Shown: one piece after another, positions 31,632-40,267 of the stretch | Position numbering within the stretch: the first letter of the stretch is position 1 | Layout of the letters: every line of letters starts with the position of its first letter | Assembly: GCA_902495545.1 (NCBI GenBank) | Contig: CABUXM010000007.1 | Coordinates: 1 to 47,885 of the forward strand | DNA: 47,885 bases | Direction: 5' to 3' | Origin: an uncultured Collinsella sp. | GTDB taxonomy: Bacteria; Actinomycetota; Coriobacteriia; Coriobacteriales; Coriobacteriaceae | Position numbers and translations under genes: made by a program | Notes under the pieces: model-generated | Databases searched by the model: none | What the model was told of the DNA's origin: nothing | The model's input: the letters and a program-made list of their open reading frames with translations, nothing else

Positions 31632-32522
31632 ATGCAGCTTTCTCAACTCGAATACCTTCAAGCGGTAGCGAACTATGGCGGCGTGCGCAAAGCAGCTCGC
31701 GCCGTTCACGTGAGTCCGCAGGCCGTTTCGTCGGCAATCAAAAAGTTGGAATCTGAGTATCAGATTGTTTTGCTCGACCGATCGGCGGGGGAGGCTGTTT
31801 TGTCTCCGGCGGGCAGAGAATTTGCGCGTCGTGCACGCGTGATCCTGGCGCAAGTCGACGATCTCAAAAAGTACGCTCAATCGGGGAACGGCGGCGTTTC
31901 GCCCGACGGCCATTTCCGTCTTTACGCCCCCTGTCTTCACGGGCGGGGGCGCCTTTTTTCCGAAAACTGGTACGACTCGTTTGAAAGCTCGCACCCTCAG
32001 ATTCATCTTGATGTGTGGCATCAGCCAACGGCAACATGCTTTGAATCACTTATACTTGGAATTTCGGACGCGGCTATCTCGTTTGAGGAACCACGGGACA
32101 GCGTCCTTTCTTCAAAATATATGGGTGAAAAGGAGCTCAGGGTTCTTTCATGTCCAGCTGGTCATCAATCTGTTGACGCTATGACCATTCGTGAGTTACT
32201 GGGCGGCAGGCTCGCTGTTCCCATTAATTTGTCACCCTGTCTCAATGCAATCAATCAATGTCCCGAAGCTCAGCTGGTTAATTTCCGCTTTCGCGATGTC
32301 GAATACGGAAACAGGGCGCAGGCTGAGTTTCTTCAAGCCGGGGGATTGATATTGAGTTTTTCTGGCTCTTCTCTCGCATCAAATGGATTGGAAGTAAGCG
32401 AGTGCTCCATCGAAGGCTCGCATGACGTAGCCTTGCCTATCTACTTTTGCTATCGGCAAAATGCCTGGACCGATCGACACCAGACGGTATTTCTTCACCT
32501 ATTGCGTCATCTCGCTTCGTGA
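31632..32522 (+). CDS. LysR-family transcriptional regulator
   Basis: A 296-residue LysR-type activator/repressor. The N-terminal HTH reads LSQLEYLQAVANYGGVRKAA with RAVHVSPQAVSSAIKKLE. The effector domain is atypical but shows EKELRVLSCPAGHQSVDAMT and other substrate-binding-fold features. GGAG precedes the ATG. It lies next to an MFS transporter that it may control, although LysR regulators are often divergent from targets and here both genes are on the same strand. Codon use is AT-richer than in neighbouring housekeeping genes. Confidence 0.85.
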   Translation: MQLSQLEYLQAVANYGGVRKAARAVHVSPQAVSSAIKKLESEYQIVLLDRSAGEAVLSPAGREFARRARVILAQVDDLKKYAQSGNGGVSPDGHFRLYAPCLHGRGRLFSENWYDSFESSHPQIHLDVWHQPTATCFESLILGISDAAISFEEPRDSVLSSKYMGEKELRVLSCPAGHQSVDAMTIRELLGGRLAVPINLSPCLNAINQCPEAQLVNFRFRDVEYGNRAQAEFLQAGGLILSFSGSSLASNGLEVSECSIEGSHDVALPIYFCYRQNAWTDRHQTVFLHLLRHLAS

Positions 32523-32563
32523 GGCCATTTGGCCTCAAGGCGTCAAGTGAATGTTGACGCCTT
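32521..32563 (+). promoter_or_regulatory. Two back-to-back hairpins between lysR and the MFS gene
   Basis: GAGGCC-ATTT-GGCCTC (32521-32536) and AAGGCGTCAA / TTGACGCCTT (32537-32546, 32554-32563) follow one another without a gap. Neither is followed by a good T run, so full termination is doubtful; a regulatory or stabilising role is possible. The first hairpin begins inside the lysR stop codon. Confidence 0.5.
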
Positions 32564-32641
32564 GTAACACATGACTGACGGCTTTGCCCTCATGCTTTTC
32601 CAAGATTCCGATTTAGATTGCTGACTCTTGGAGGGCGGAGC

Positions 32642-33802
32642 ATGAAAAACCGTACGGTTTTGCTTTATATGATGTTCGTTTTCCTGTCGAACTTCAGCAC
32701 CATCTTGTATTTTCTAACCGTCTACCTTGAGTTCGTCGGGCTTTCGATGGTAGCGATTTCTAGCATGATGGTTGCATATCAAGTGAGCAAGTTCATCCTT
32801 GAAGTTCCCACTGGCTATATTGCTGATAGGTTTGGACGAAAGACAAGTGGTCTCGTTGGCGTCGTGGGAATGCTTGGATACTACGCCGCCCTGCTTTTCA
32901 TCCGTTCTCCTCTGCTTTTAATCGGCGCGTTTGCTCTCAAAGGTTTTGCCGTTGCATGTGTGAGCGGATCCATAGAAGCAATTTACATTGACAGCGTCTC
33001 TCAGGACCAGCTCGTAAGACTTAATGTCGTTGAGCGATTTGTTTTCTATGCCTCTTATGCCATCTCCGCTTGCGTTGGCGGTTTCATTTCGTCTGTCGGT
33101 GCATATCTCATTGGTCTTTCGGCAGATATCATCGCAATGGTGTTAGCGTTGGTTGTCGTTGTCTGCATTCCTGAGATGCGAAGAGGGGACACTACAGCGA
33201 CACCTGAGCGTGGAATTAGCCCGAAGATGATCGGTGCCGCTATTGCGCGTAACGGCATTCTTCGTTCAGCGTTCATCATGGACTGTTCTCAGGCATTTGC
33301 TTTTGTCGCCCTGGAAGACTTTTTCTCACTGCTGCTTGCGGGCCGCGGAATGAATTCCGTCGCTTCGGGTGTGACCATTGCGGTCCAGCTCCTTGCCTCG
33401 GCCTCCATGGGGCTTATTGTGCCCAGTGTGATTGCTCTTGTCGACAAGGGCCGTTTTGCGCGTATTTGCGGCATCATTCGCTTAGTATTGACAGCTTTGT
33501 TTTTGATCCCCCTTACTCCGGCTAATTTGCTGCCCGTGTTCTATGTGCTGCAGACGGTTGCGTACTCGTTGTTTGCTCCAATTAAATACTCAATTTTTCA
33601 AAATGCTGCTGATTCTTCGATGCGCTGTTCACTGATTTCGGTTCAAAGCCAGATGGTGGCGGTGGGTGCTGTTCTTTTCTATCTGCTCAACGCTGTGTTG
33701 AGCAGCGCTGCGGGCATTCGAGTCGTATTGCTTGTCGCGCTCGGGATTTCTTCTTTGGTGTATATCCCCGCGCTATTTCGTCTTACAAGCCAAAGGACAT
33801 GA
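32642..33802 (+). CDS. Major facilitator superfamily transporter
   Basis: A 386-residue integral membrane protein with about 12 predicted helices. The start at 32642 follows GGAGGG. The loop 2-3 signature is GYIADRFGRKTSGLV, the classic MFS GxLaDrxGrkk pattern. The substrate is unknown; the two N-terminal helices and EVPTGYIADRFG resemble small-drug or sugar efflux members. It follows the LysR gene and may be its target. Composition is AT-richer than the flanking genes, which suggests transfer. Confidence 0.85.
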   Translation: MKNRTVLLYMMFVFLSNFSTILYFLTVYLEFVGLSMVAISSMMVAYQVSKFILEVPTGYIADRFGRKTSGLVGVVGMLGYYAALLFIRSPLLLIGAFALKGFAVACVSGSIEAIYIDSVSQDQLVRLNVVERFVFYASYAISACVGGFISSVGAYLIGLSADIIAMVLALVVVVCIPEMRRGDTTATPERGISPKMIGAAIARNGILRSAFIMDCSQAFAFVALEDFFSLLLAGRGMNSVASGVTIAVQLLASASMGLIVPSVIALVDKGRFARICGIIRLVLTALFLIPLTPANLLPVFYVLQTVAYSLFAPIKYSIFQNAADSSMRCSLISVQSQMVAVGAVLFYLLNAVLSSAAGIRVVLLVALGISSLVYIPALFRLTSQRT

Positions 33803-33836
33803 GTATTTAGACACCGATAACTTATATATCAACGCC

Positions 33837-33870
33837 AATAAACCCGAGCGCGAGGGCGTTTGGGTTTATT
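33837..33870 (+). terminator. Terminator after the MFS gene
   Basis: AATAAACCC / GGGTTTATT with an inner CGC/GCG pair, followed by ATTATTG. It could also act as an early leader stem for ackA1 if that promoter lies upstream. Confidence 0.65.
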
Positions 33871-33923
33871 ATTGAAGCGTATGTAACCTGGCGGCGCCAC
33901 ACCGCCTGTTAGTAGGGAGACAC

Positions 33924-35102
33924 ATGAACGTTCTGGTCGTCAACGCGGGATCTTCGACCCTTAAGTATCAGGTCATCGACACCAAGTCCCACAAGGTGTC
34001 CGCAAAGGGCTCCTGCGAGCGCGTCTGCTTTACCGGCGGTACCTTCACCCACGCTGCTAACGGTTCCAAGAAGGTGACCGAGAACATCGAGTTCCCCGAC
34101 CACAAGGTCGCCATCGAGGTCGTCCTGAAGGACCTCGAGGCCAACGGCGTCAAGATCGAGGGCATCGGCCATCGCATCGTTCAGGGCGGTTGGTACTTTG
34201 GCGATTCCTCCCTCGTCGACGAGGACGTTCTCGCTAAGATCCGCGAGGTCGCCCCGCTGGCGCCGCTCCACAACAACCCCGAGGCCAACGTTATCGAGTT
34301 CTGCCTGGAGCAGTATCCCGACCTGCCCAACGTCACGGTCTATGACACCGCTTTCCACTTCAACATGCCCGAGGTCGCCAAGACTTACGCTCTACCCAAG
34401 GACGTTTGCGACAAGCTGCACATCCGTAAGTACGGCGCCCACGGCACCAGCTACCGTTACATCTCCAAGAAGGTCGCCGAGATGACCAACGGCGAGGCCC
34501 GCAAGGTCGTCGTGTGCCATATCGGCTCCGGCGCTTCCCTGTGCGCTATCGAGGACGGCAAGTGCATGGACACCACCATGGGCCTCACCCCGCTCGATGG
34601 TGTCATGATGGGCACCCGCTGCGGCTCCATCGACCCGGCTACCGTGTGCTACCTGCAGCGCGAGGGCGGCTATACCTTCGACGAGGTCGACGAGATGATG
34701 AACAAGAAGTCCGGCCTTTTGGCTGTGACCGGCGGCAAGACCAACGACTGCCGCAACGTCGAGGAGCTCGCCGCCGCTGGTGACCCCGATGCTCAGCTCG
34801 CCTTCGACATGTTTGTCTACAAGATTGCCGCCAAGGCTGCCGAGATGGCTACTTCCATGTGCGGCATGGACACGCTGGTCTTCACCGCTGGCATCGGTGA
34901 GCACGCTCCGGCCGTTCGTGCCGGCGTTGCCGACCGTCTGGCCTTTATGGGCGTCAAGATGGATCATGCCCGCAACGCCCTGCGTGGTGACGGCGCTTGG
35001 TGCCTGTCTGCCAAGGATTCCAAGGTCAAGATCTTCGTCATCCCCACGGACGAGGAGTTCATGATCGCTTCCGACGTCGAGCGCATCGTCAACGGCAAGT
35101 AA
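33924..35102 (+). CDS. ackA: Acetate kinase paralogue 1, with altered active-site residues
   Basis: A 392-residue ASKHA-fold kinase of the acetate kinase family. Most family residues are present (Asn7 in VVNAGSST, Arg84 in GHRIVQGG, His116 in PLAPLHN, Asp141 in YDTAFH, Arg in MMGTRCGS, Glu near the end in PTDEEFM). However HGTSH has become HGTSY (Tyr177) and HLGNG has become HIGSG (Ser202); the second copy keeps His177 and Asn202. In the Methanosarcina enzyme the equivalents, His180 and Asn211, contact the phosphates. So this copy may have a changed substrate, slower kinetics or a regulatory role. TAGGGAGA precedes the ATG. Confidence 0.88.
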   Translation: MNVLVVNAGSSTLKYQVIDTKSHKVSAKGSCERVCFTGGTFTHAANGSKKVTENIEFPDHKVAIEVVLKDLEANGVKIEGIGHRIVQGGWYFGDSSLVDEDVLAKIREVAPLAPLHNNPEANVIEFCLEQYPDLPNVTVYDTAFHFNMPEVAKTYALPKDVCDKLHIRKYGAHGTSYRYISKKVAEMTNGEARKVVVCHIGSGASLCAIEDGKCMDTTMGLTPLDGVMMGTRCGSIDPATVCYLQREGGYTFDEVDEMMNKKSGLLAVTGGKTNDCRNVEELAAAGDPDAQLAFDMFVYKIAAKAAEMATSMCGMDTLVFTAGIGEHAPAVRAGVADRLAFMGVKMDHARNALRGDGAWCLSAKDSKVKIFVIPTDEEFMIASDVERIVNGK

Positions 35103-35107
35103 TTGCA

Positions 35108-35152
35108 AGAGGGGAGGGGCTGGACGACCGAGCGCCGTTCGGCCCCTCTTTT
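35108..35152 (+). terminator. Terminator after acetate kinase 1
   Basis: AGAGGGG or the adjacent AGGGGC (35108-35120) can pair with GCCCCTCT (35142-35149), followed by TTTT. Two registers are possible because AGGGG is repeated. Confidence 0.65.
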
Positions 35153-35182
35153 GCGCTCGTTGGGCGATATGCTGATAGCTAT

Positions 35183-35199
35183 TTATCAAGATATGATAA
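35183..35199 (+). promoter_or_regulatory. Operator candidate before acetate kinase 2
   Basis: TTATCA-AGATA-TGATAA is a perfect 6+5+6 palindrome, 67-83 bases before the ackA2 start, inside an AT-rich stretch where the promoter must be. The neighbouring GATAT/GATAG repeats add partial half-sites. Confidence 0.4.
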
Positions 35200-35265
35200 C
35201 TTCTTATTAAAATGCGGCCGCCTTAAGGGGTCTGCGTCGACCGTATTGCACTGCAAAGGAGTCTC

Positions 35266-36444
35266 ATGAACGTACTTGTTGTCAACGCCGGCAGCTCAAG
35301 CCTTAAATATCAGCTTTTGGATACCGATACCCGCGAGGTTTTCGCCAAGGGCAACTGCGAACGTATCGGTTCGGACATGGGCATCTTTGGCCACTCCGAG
35401 AACGGTGGCGCCAAGCAGACCGAGGAGGTCCCTTTCCCCGATCATCGCTCTGCTATCGCTCGTGTGCTCGAGGAGCTCGAGAAGACCGACTTTACGATTG
35501 ATGGCATTGGTCATCGTATCGTTCAGGGCGGCTGGCACTTCGATGATTCCGCAGTTGTCGACGACGAGGTTATGGCCAAGATTCTCGAGGTGGCCCCGCT
35601 CGCCCCACTGCACAACTACGGCGAGGCCGCGGCGATTGAGTATTGCCGTGAGAAGTATCCGGAGCTGCCCAACGTGGCGGTCTTCGACACCTCGTTCCAC
35701 ATGACCATGCCCGAGGTCGCCTATACCTACGCGCTGCCCAAGGACGTGTGCGACAAGTACCACGTGCGCAAGTACGGCGCCCACGGCACGAGCCACCGCT
35801 ATGAGTGGATGATGGCCAAGGAGATCCTGGGTTCGCGCTGCCACCGTCTGCTTTCGTGCCATTTGGGTAACGGTGCTTCGCTCGCTGCTATCGAGGACGG
35901 CGTGTGCCGCGACACCACGATGGGCCTCACGCCGCTCGACGGTTTGATGATGGGTACCCGTTGCGGTTCCATCGACCCGGCTACCGTGTGTTACCTGCAG
36001 CGCGAGGGCGGCTACAGCTACCAGGAAGTCGACGACATGATGAACAAGCAGTCCGGCCTGCTTGCCATCTCGGGTATCTCCAACGATGCCCGTGACATCC
36101 GTACACGCGCCTCCGAGGGTGACGAGCGCTGCCTGCTCGCCTTCGATATGTTCGCATACAAGGCCATGCAGCAGGCCGGTTCCATGATCGCTTCCATGGC
36201 GGGCGTGGACACCATCACCTTTACCGCCGGCATCGGCGAGAACGATTGGTCGATCCGCAAGGCCTTCTGCGACTGCTTTGAGTGGCTGGGCGTACGCATC
36301 GACAACAACAAGAACCGCGAGGCCGTGGGCAACGGCCCGCAGGTCATCAGCGCTGCCGGTTCCGCCGTCACGGTCATGGTCATCCCCACCGACGAGGAAT
36401 ACATGATCGCCCACGACGTCGAGCGCCTGACCAAGAACAACTAA
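35266..36444 (+). CDS. ackA: Acetate kinase paralogue 2 (canonical active site)
   Basis: A 392-residue acetate kinase making ATP from acetyl phosphate, the last step from acetyl-CoA to acetate. It is the same length as the preceding paralogue and aligns without gaps over long stretches (for example MMGTRCGSIDPATVCYLQRE is identical). It keeps the full active-site set: Asn7, Arg84, His116, Asp141, His177 in HGTSH, Asn202 in HLGNG and the GTR arginine. AAGGAG precedes the ATG. The partner pta lies convergently downstream, not in the usual pta-ackA operon. This copy is the likely main acetate kinase. Confidence 0.95.
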   Translation: MNVLVVNAGSSSLKYQLLDTDTREVFAKGNCERIGSDMGIFGHSENGGAKQTEEVPFPDHRSAIARVLEELEKTDFTIDGIGHRIVQGGWHFDDSAVVDDEVMAKILEVAPLAPLHNYGEAAAIEYCREKYPELPNVAVFDTSFHMTMPEVAYTYALPKDVCDKYHVRKYGAHGTSHRYEWMMAKEILGSRCHRLLSCHLGNGASLAAIEDGVCRDTTMGLTPLDGLMMGTRCGSIDPATVCYLQREGGYSYQEVDDMMNKQSGLLAISGISNDARDIRTRASEGDERCLLAFDMFAYKAMQQAGSMIASMAGVDTITFTAGIGENDWSIRKAFCDCFEWLGVRIDNNKNREAVGNGPQVISAAGSAVTVMVIPTDEEYMIAHDVERLTKNN

Positions 36445-36466
36445 CGCGCGTATTTGCAAGTAAACG

Positions 36467-36502
36467 AAAGGCCTCCAGAGCAACAGCTCCGGAGGCCTTT
36501 TT
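36467..36502 (+). terminator. Terminator after acetate kinase 2
   Basis: AAAGGCCTCC-A-GAGC, loop AACA, GCTC-C-GGAGGCCTTTTT: a 14-bp stem with one mismatch and five T. Confidence 0.88.
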
Positions 36503-36650
36503 ACTAGCAGGCGGAAATTTCAGTCCCAAAGTGATCATCATCAGCAATGCCTGTGCTCCCAGCAACGGCACCCGATCATTCAGATCCTCAGCTCCAGCTC
36601 GTAGCCAAGCCGCCGTCCACCCCAGATACCCTGATTGCTACGTGGCGGTA

Positions 36651-36781
36651 GAAGGCCGTACGGGCTAACCCCTGAAAACAATCCGCAGACCAGAAACGCC
36701 CCCGTTCGTAGCTCCGGAGGAGCAGAACGGGGGCGTTTCATTGGTCGAGGACGTTTTCAGGGGTTAGCCCGTACGGCCTTC
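36651..36781. repeat. Nested inverted repeat, 131 bp, between ackA2 and pta
   Basis: Outer arms of 29 bases (36651-36679 and 36753-36781) are exact reverse complements; they begin GAAGGCCGTACGGG and end CCCTGAAAAC. Inside lies a second perfect stem of 14 bp (36694-36707 / 36725-36738, AAACGCCCCCGTTC) and inside that GCTCC-GGA-GGAGC. The inner part looks like a bidirectional terminator; the 29-bp outer stem is far longer than termination needs. The right end is 15 bases from the pta stop. The 148 bases between the ackA2 terminator and this element (36503-36650) contain no gene or clear site. Confidence 0.85.
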
Positions 36782-36796
36782 GGGCGAGTGCGTGCG

Positions 36797-37777
36797 CTAC
36801 TCAGCCATCTGAGCCTGGACGGCGGTGATGGCCACGACACCCACGATGTCATCGGCAGAGCAGCCGCGCGAAAGGTCGTTAACCGGCTTGGCGATGCCCT
36901 GCAGGATGGGGCCGTAGGCGTCGGCGCCAGCGAAGCGCTGGACCAGCTTGTAGCCGATGTTGCCTGCCTCGAGGTCGGGGAACACGAGCACGTTGGCCTT
37001 ACCGGCGACGGAGGAGCCGGGAGCCTTGAGCTGGGCGACGGTGGGGACGATAGCGGCGTCGAGCTGCAGGTCGCCGTCGATGGCGAGCTCGGGAGCCTTC
37101 TCCTTGCAGAACTTCACGGCCTCTTGGACCTTCTTGGCGACCTCGCCGCCGGCGGAGCCCATGGTGGAGTAGGAGAGCATGGCCACGTGCGGCTCAACAT
37201 TGCCCATGAAGGTGGACCAGGAGTGAGCGGAGGCGATGGCGATCTCGGAGAGCTCGTCGGAGGACGGGTTGATGTTGAGACCGCAGTCGGCGAAGATCAG
37301 AGTGCCGTCGGTGCCGAACTGCGGGGTGTCGGTGCACATCACGAAGAAGGCCGAGACCAGCTTGGTGCCCGGGGCGGTCTTGAGGATCTGAAGCGCGGGG
37401 CGCAGGGTGTCGGCGGTGGAGTGGCAGGCGCCGGAGACCAGGCCGTCGGCGTCGCCCATCTTGACCATCATGGTGCCAAAGTAGGTGGCGTCCATCACCT
37501 GGGCGCGAGCCTGCTCGATGGTAACGCCCTTCTTGGCGCGGAGCTCGGCAAACTTCTTTGCGTACTCCTCGTGCTTCTCGGCATTGCGCGGGTCGATGAC
37601 GGTAGCGCCGGGAACGTTGATCTCGTCGGGGTTGCCCAGGATGACGATCTTTGCCAGGCCCTCCTCGATGATTTTGGTGGCCGCGACGATAGTGCGCGGA
37701 TCCTCGCCCTCGGGCAGGACGATCGTCTTAAGGTCGGCCTTGGCGGCAGACTTCATACGGTTTAGGAAATCGCTCAT
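36797..37777 (-). CDS. pta: Phosphate acetyltransferase
   Basis: Converts acetyl-CoA and phosphate to acetyl phosphate, the substrate of acetate kinase. The 326-residue short form lacks the N-terminal regulatory domains of the E. coli enzyme. Family segments are TIVLPEGEDPRTIVAATKII, MVKMGDADGLVSGACHSTAD, TDTPQFGTDGTLIFADCGLN and YGPILQGIAKPVNDLSRGCS. AAGGAG precedes the ATG at 37777. It faces the two acetate kinases across a 131-bp inverted repeat, so expression is not coupled by an operon. Confidence 0.95.
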   Translation of the reverse strand: MSDFLNRMKSAAKADLKTIVLPEGEDPRTIVAATKIIEEGLAKIVILGNPDEINVPGATVIDPRNAEKHEEYAKKFAELRAKKGVTIEQARAQVMDATYFGTMMVKMGDADGLVSGACHSTADTLRPALQILKTAPGTKLVSAFFVMCTDTPQFGTDGTLIFADCGLNINPSSDELSEIAIASAHSWSTFMGNVEPHVAMLSYSTMGSAGGEVAKKVQEAVKFCKEKAPELAIDGDLQLDAAIVPTVAQLKAPGSSVAGKANVLVFPDLEAGNIGYKLVQRFAGADAYGPILQGIAKPVNDLSRGCSADDIVGVVAITAVQAQMAE

Positions 37778-37830
37778 GTTACTCCTTACAAGCGTTTCGC
37801 TAAGCTCCAGGCGCCCGGCTGTTCACGAAT

Positions 37831-37851
37831 AAACCCGCTGCTAGCGGGTTT
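37831..37851. promoter_or_regulatory. Hairpin in the pta leader
   Basis: AAACCCGC-TGCTA-GCGGGTTT, a perfect 8-bp stem in the 5' untranslated region of pta, between its promoter and start. On the minus strand a T run is weak, so it is more likely a leader structure than a terminator. Confidence 0.45.
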
Positions 37852-37904
37852 ACCTTTCAATTATGTTCGCCGCGGTGCTTGAGCTTTCCTTGTGTGGCAA
37901 GCTC

Positions 37905-37930
37905 ATTATAGGACGCATTAGCGCTATAAT
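37905..37930. promoter_or_regulatory. Back-to-back -10 elements for pta and glf
   Basis: TATAAT on the minus strand (37910-37905) and TATAAT on the plus strand (37925-37930) lie 14 bases apart in the divergent region between pta and glf. Neither has a convincing -35. Their overlap would make the two promoters compete. Confidence 0.4.
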
Positions 37931-38008
37931 CGCTCTGATAAATATGTCTCGAAGAATGTTCGAGAAAAGCCCAGCTAACGAGCCCGTGGCTTTTGACAAG
38001 GAGTATCG

Positions 38009-39211
38009 ATGCAGATTACCTCAGGCCTGCCTGAAGGCTTTAACGCCGGCGCGTACGACATGATTGTCGTCGGTGCTGGATATGCCGGTGCCGTTTGCGC
38101 CCGCCGTCTTGCCGAGACCATCGGCTATCGTGTTGCCGTTTTGGAGCGCCGTAGCCACATTGCGGGCAATGCCTATGACTGCACTGACGAGGCCGGAATC
38201 CTGATCCACGAGTACGGTCCGCATATCTATCACACCTTTAACGAGCGCGTGCACAATTTCCTGTCGCGCTTTACCAAGTGGACGGATTATCAGCACAAGG
38301 TGCTCGCTAACATCAACGGTACCCTTATGCCCGTGCCCTTCAACCATGCGAGTCTCAAGCTCGCCTTTGGTGACGAGCGTGGCGAGGAGCTGTATCAGAA
38401 GCTCGTGGAGACCTTTGGCAAGGATGTCAAGGTGCCCATTATGGAGCTGCGCAAGAAGAACGACCCCGACCTGGCCGAGGTCGCTGATTACGTCTATGAG
38501 AACGTCTTTTTGCATTACACCATGAAGCAGTGGGGCCAGACGCCCGATCAGATCGACCCCTCGATCACCGGCCGCGTTCCCGTCTTTGTGGGCGATGATG
38601 ACCGCTACTTCCCGCAAGCTCCCTTCCAGGGCATGCCGCAGGAGGGCTACACGGCGCTCTTTGAGCACATGCTCGACCACGACCTGATTGACGTGTTCTG
38701 CGACGTGGACGCCCGCGATCTTTTTGAGATCGACGAGACCACCGTCAAGGTCGACGGTAAGGTCTACGGCGGCGAGATTGTCTATACAGGTCCGCTCGAT
38801 GAGCTGTTCAACCTCGACTTGGGCGCGTTGCCGTACCGCACGCTCGATATGAAGTTCGAGACGCTCGATATGGACCAGTTCCAGCCCGTGGGCACCGTCA
38901 ACTACACCACGAGCGAGGACTACACGCGCATCACCGAGTTCAAGAACATGACCGGTCAGGTCCTGCCCGGCAAGACCACCATCATGAAGGAGTACTCCAA
39001 GGCCTATACGCCCGGCTCGGGCGAGACGCCGTACTACGCCATTCTTGAGCCCGAGAACCGTGAGCTCTATGAGCGCTATCTTGAGCGCGTCCAGAACCTG
39101 ACGAACTTCCACCCGGTGGGTCGTCTGGCCGAGTATCGTTACTACGATATGGACGCTGTGACCAATTCCGCCCTCGATCTTTCGGATGAGATTATCGCCT
39201 GCCATGCATAA
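38009..39211 (+). CDS. glf: UDP-galactopyranose mutase
   Basis: A 400-residue FAD-dependent mutase that converts UDP-galactopyranose to UDP-galactofuranose, the donor for surface galactofuranose polymers. The FAD motif is IVVGAGYAGAVCARRLAE, followed by the mutase segments GNAYDCTDEAGILIHEYGPH, YTMKQWGQTPDQIDPSITGR and PVGTVNYTTSEDYTRITEFK. AAGGAG precedes the ATG. The next gene, a glycosyltransferase, starts 8 bases before this one ends, so the two form a surface-polysaccharide pair. Confidence 0.95.
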   Translation: MQITSGLPEGFNAGAYDMIVVGAGYAGAVCARRLAETIGYRVAVLERRSHIAGNAYDCTDEAGILIHEYGPHIYHTFNERVHNFLSRFTKWTDYQHKVLANINGTLMPVPFNHASLKLAFGDERGEELYQKLVETFGKDVKVPIMELRKKNDPDLAEVADYVYENVFLHYTMKQWGQTPDQIDPSITGRVPVFVGDDDRYFPQAPFQGMPQEGYTALFEHMLDHDLIDVFCDVDARDLFEIDETTVKVDGKVYGGEIVYTGPLDELFNLDLGALPYRTLDMKFETLDMDQFQPVGTVNYTTSEDYTRITEFKNMTGQVLPGKTTIMKEYSKAYTPGSGETPYYAILEPENRELYERYLERVQNLTNFHPVGRLAEYRYYDMDAVTNSALDLSDEIIACHA

Positions 39212-40235
39212 AGTCATAACATTCGGTATTCCCTCGTATAACGCCGCCAAGGACATGGACCATTGCATCACCTCCATCTTGGAGGGGAGCAATTACGCCA
39301 CCGATATCGAGATTATCGTGGTGGACGACGGCTCCAAGGACGAGACGGCCGCCAAGGCTGACGAGTGGGAGGCCCGTTATCCTGGAATCATCCGCGCGGT
39401 GCACCAGGAGAATGGCGGTCACGGTATTGCCGTCCTTTCGGGTCTGCGCGAGGCGCAGGGCACCTACTACAAGGTTGTCGACTCGGACGACTGGCTTGAC
39501 GGCGCTGCCCTTTCGACCATGCTGTCGATTCTGCGTGGCTTTGAGGAGCGCGACCAACGCGTTGACCTGTTTATCTCGAACTATGTGTACGAGAAGGTTT
39601 ACGAGGGCACGCATACTGCTATTGGCTACAAATTTGCCCTGCCGCGCAAAAAGATCTTTTCCTGGGATCAGATCGGTCATTTCCGCCTGGACCAGAACCT
39701 GCTCATGCACAGCCTGTGCTATCGCACGGATGTGCTGCGCGAGTCCAACCTTCCCATGCCGCCGCACACGTTCTATGTGGACAACATCTACGCCTACGTG
39801 CCACTGCCGCGTTGCAAGACCATGTACTACGCCGACATCGACCTCTACCGCTACTTTATCGGTCGCGAAGGTCAGAGCGTCAACGAGGCAACGATGGTCA
39901 AGCGTCTGGACCAGCAGTTCCGTGTTACGCGTATCATGATGGAGTCGTACCACCTGTACAGCGATGTCGAGTCGTCGCGCCTGCGTTCGTACATGATGGG
40001 CTACTTCACCATGATGATGGCGATCTGCTCGGTGCTCACCAAGCTTTCCGAGGAAGATTGCGCCGACGAGCGCCTAAAGACGCTGTGGAATGATTTGAAG
40101 GCCTACGACGAGCGCATGTATCGTCGTGCCCGCTACGGCGTGGTCGGGTTCTTCACCAATCTGCGCGGACGGGCCGGAGACAAAACTACACTCGGCCTAT
40201 ACCGTCTTGCCTCAAAGATCTTTAAATTCAACTAG
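39204..40235 (+). CDS. GT2-family glycosyltransferase
   Basis: A 343-residue cytoplasmic GT-A enzyme; start ATG at 39204 overlaps the glf end by 8 bases. Motifs: FGIPSYNAAKDMDHCI, VVDDGSKDETAAKADEWE and KVVDSDDWLDG (DxD type). It has no multi-pass membrane part. Because it is translationally coupled to glf it may transfer galactofuranose or another sugar in the same polymer; that is inference. The last codons encode YRLASKIFKFN, which reappear, in the opposite orientation, 170 bases downstream. Confidence 0.9.
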   Translation: MHKVITFGIPSYNAAKDMDHCITSILEGSNYATDIEIIVVDDGSKDETAAKADEWEARYPGIIRAVHQENGGHGIAVLSGLREAQGTYYKVVDSDDWLDGAALSTMLSILRGFEERDQRVDLFISNYVYEKVYEGTHTAIGYKFALPRKKIFSWDQIGHFRLDQNLLMHSLCYRTDVLRESNLPMPPHTFYVDNIYAYVPLPRCKTMYYADIDLYRYFIGREGQSVNEATMVKRLDQQFRVTRIMMESYHLYSDVESSRLRSYMMGYFTMMMAICSVLTKLSEEDCADERLKTLWNDLKAYDERMYRRARYGVVGFFTNLRGRAGDKTTLGLYRLASKIFKFN

Positions 40236-40267
40236 CTGCTGAGTAATCGCTGCTGATAGGTTGACTG

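Noticed and set aside
36503..36650. Possible gene between the ackA2 terminator and the nested repeat
   Set aside because: Short frames on both strands have no ribosome site, no conservation clue and no coding-like composition.
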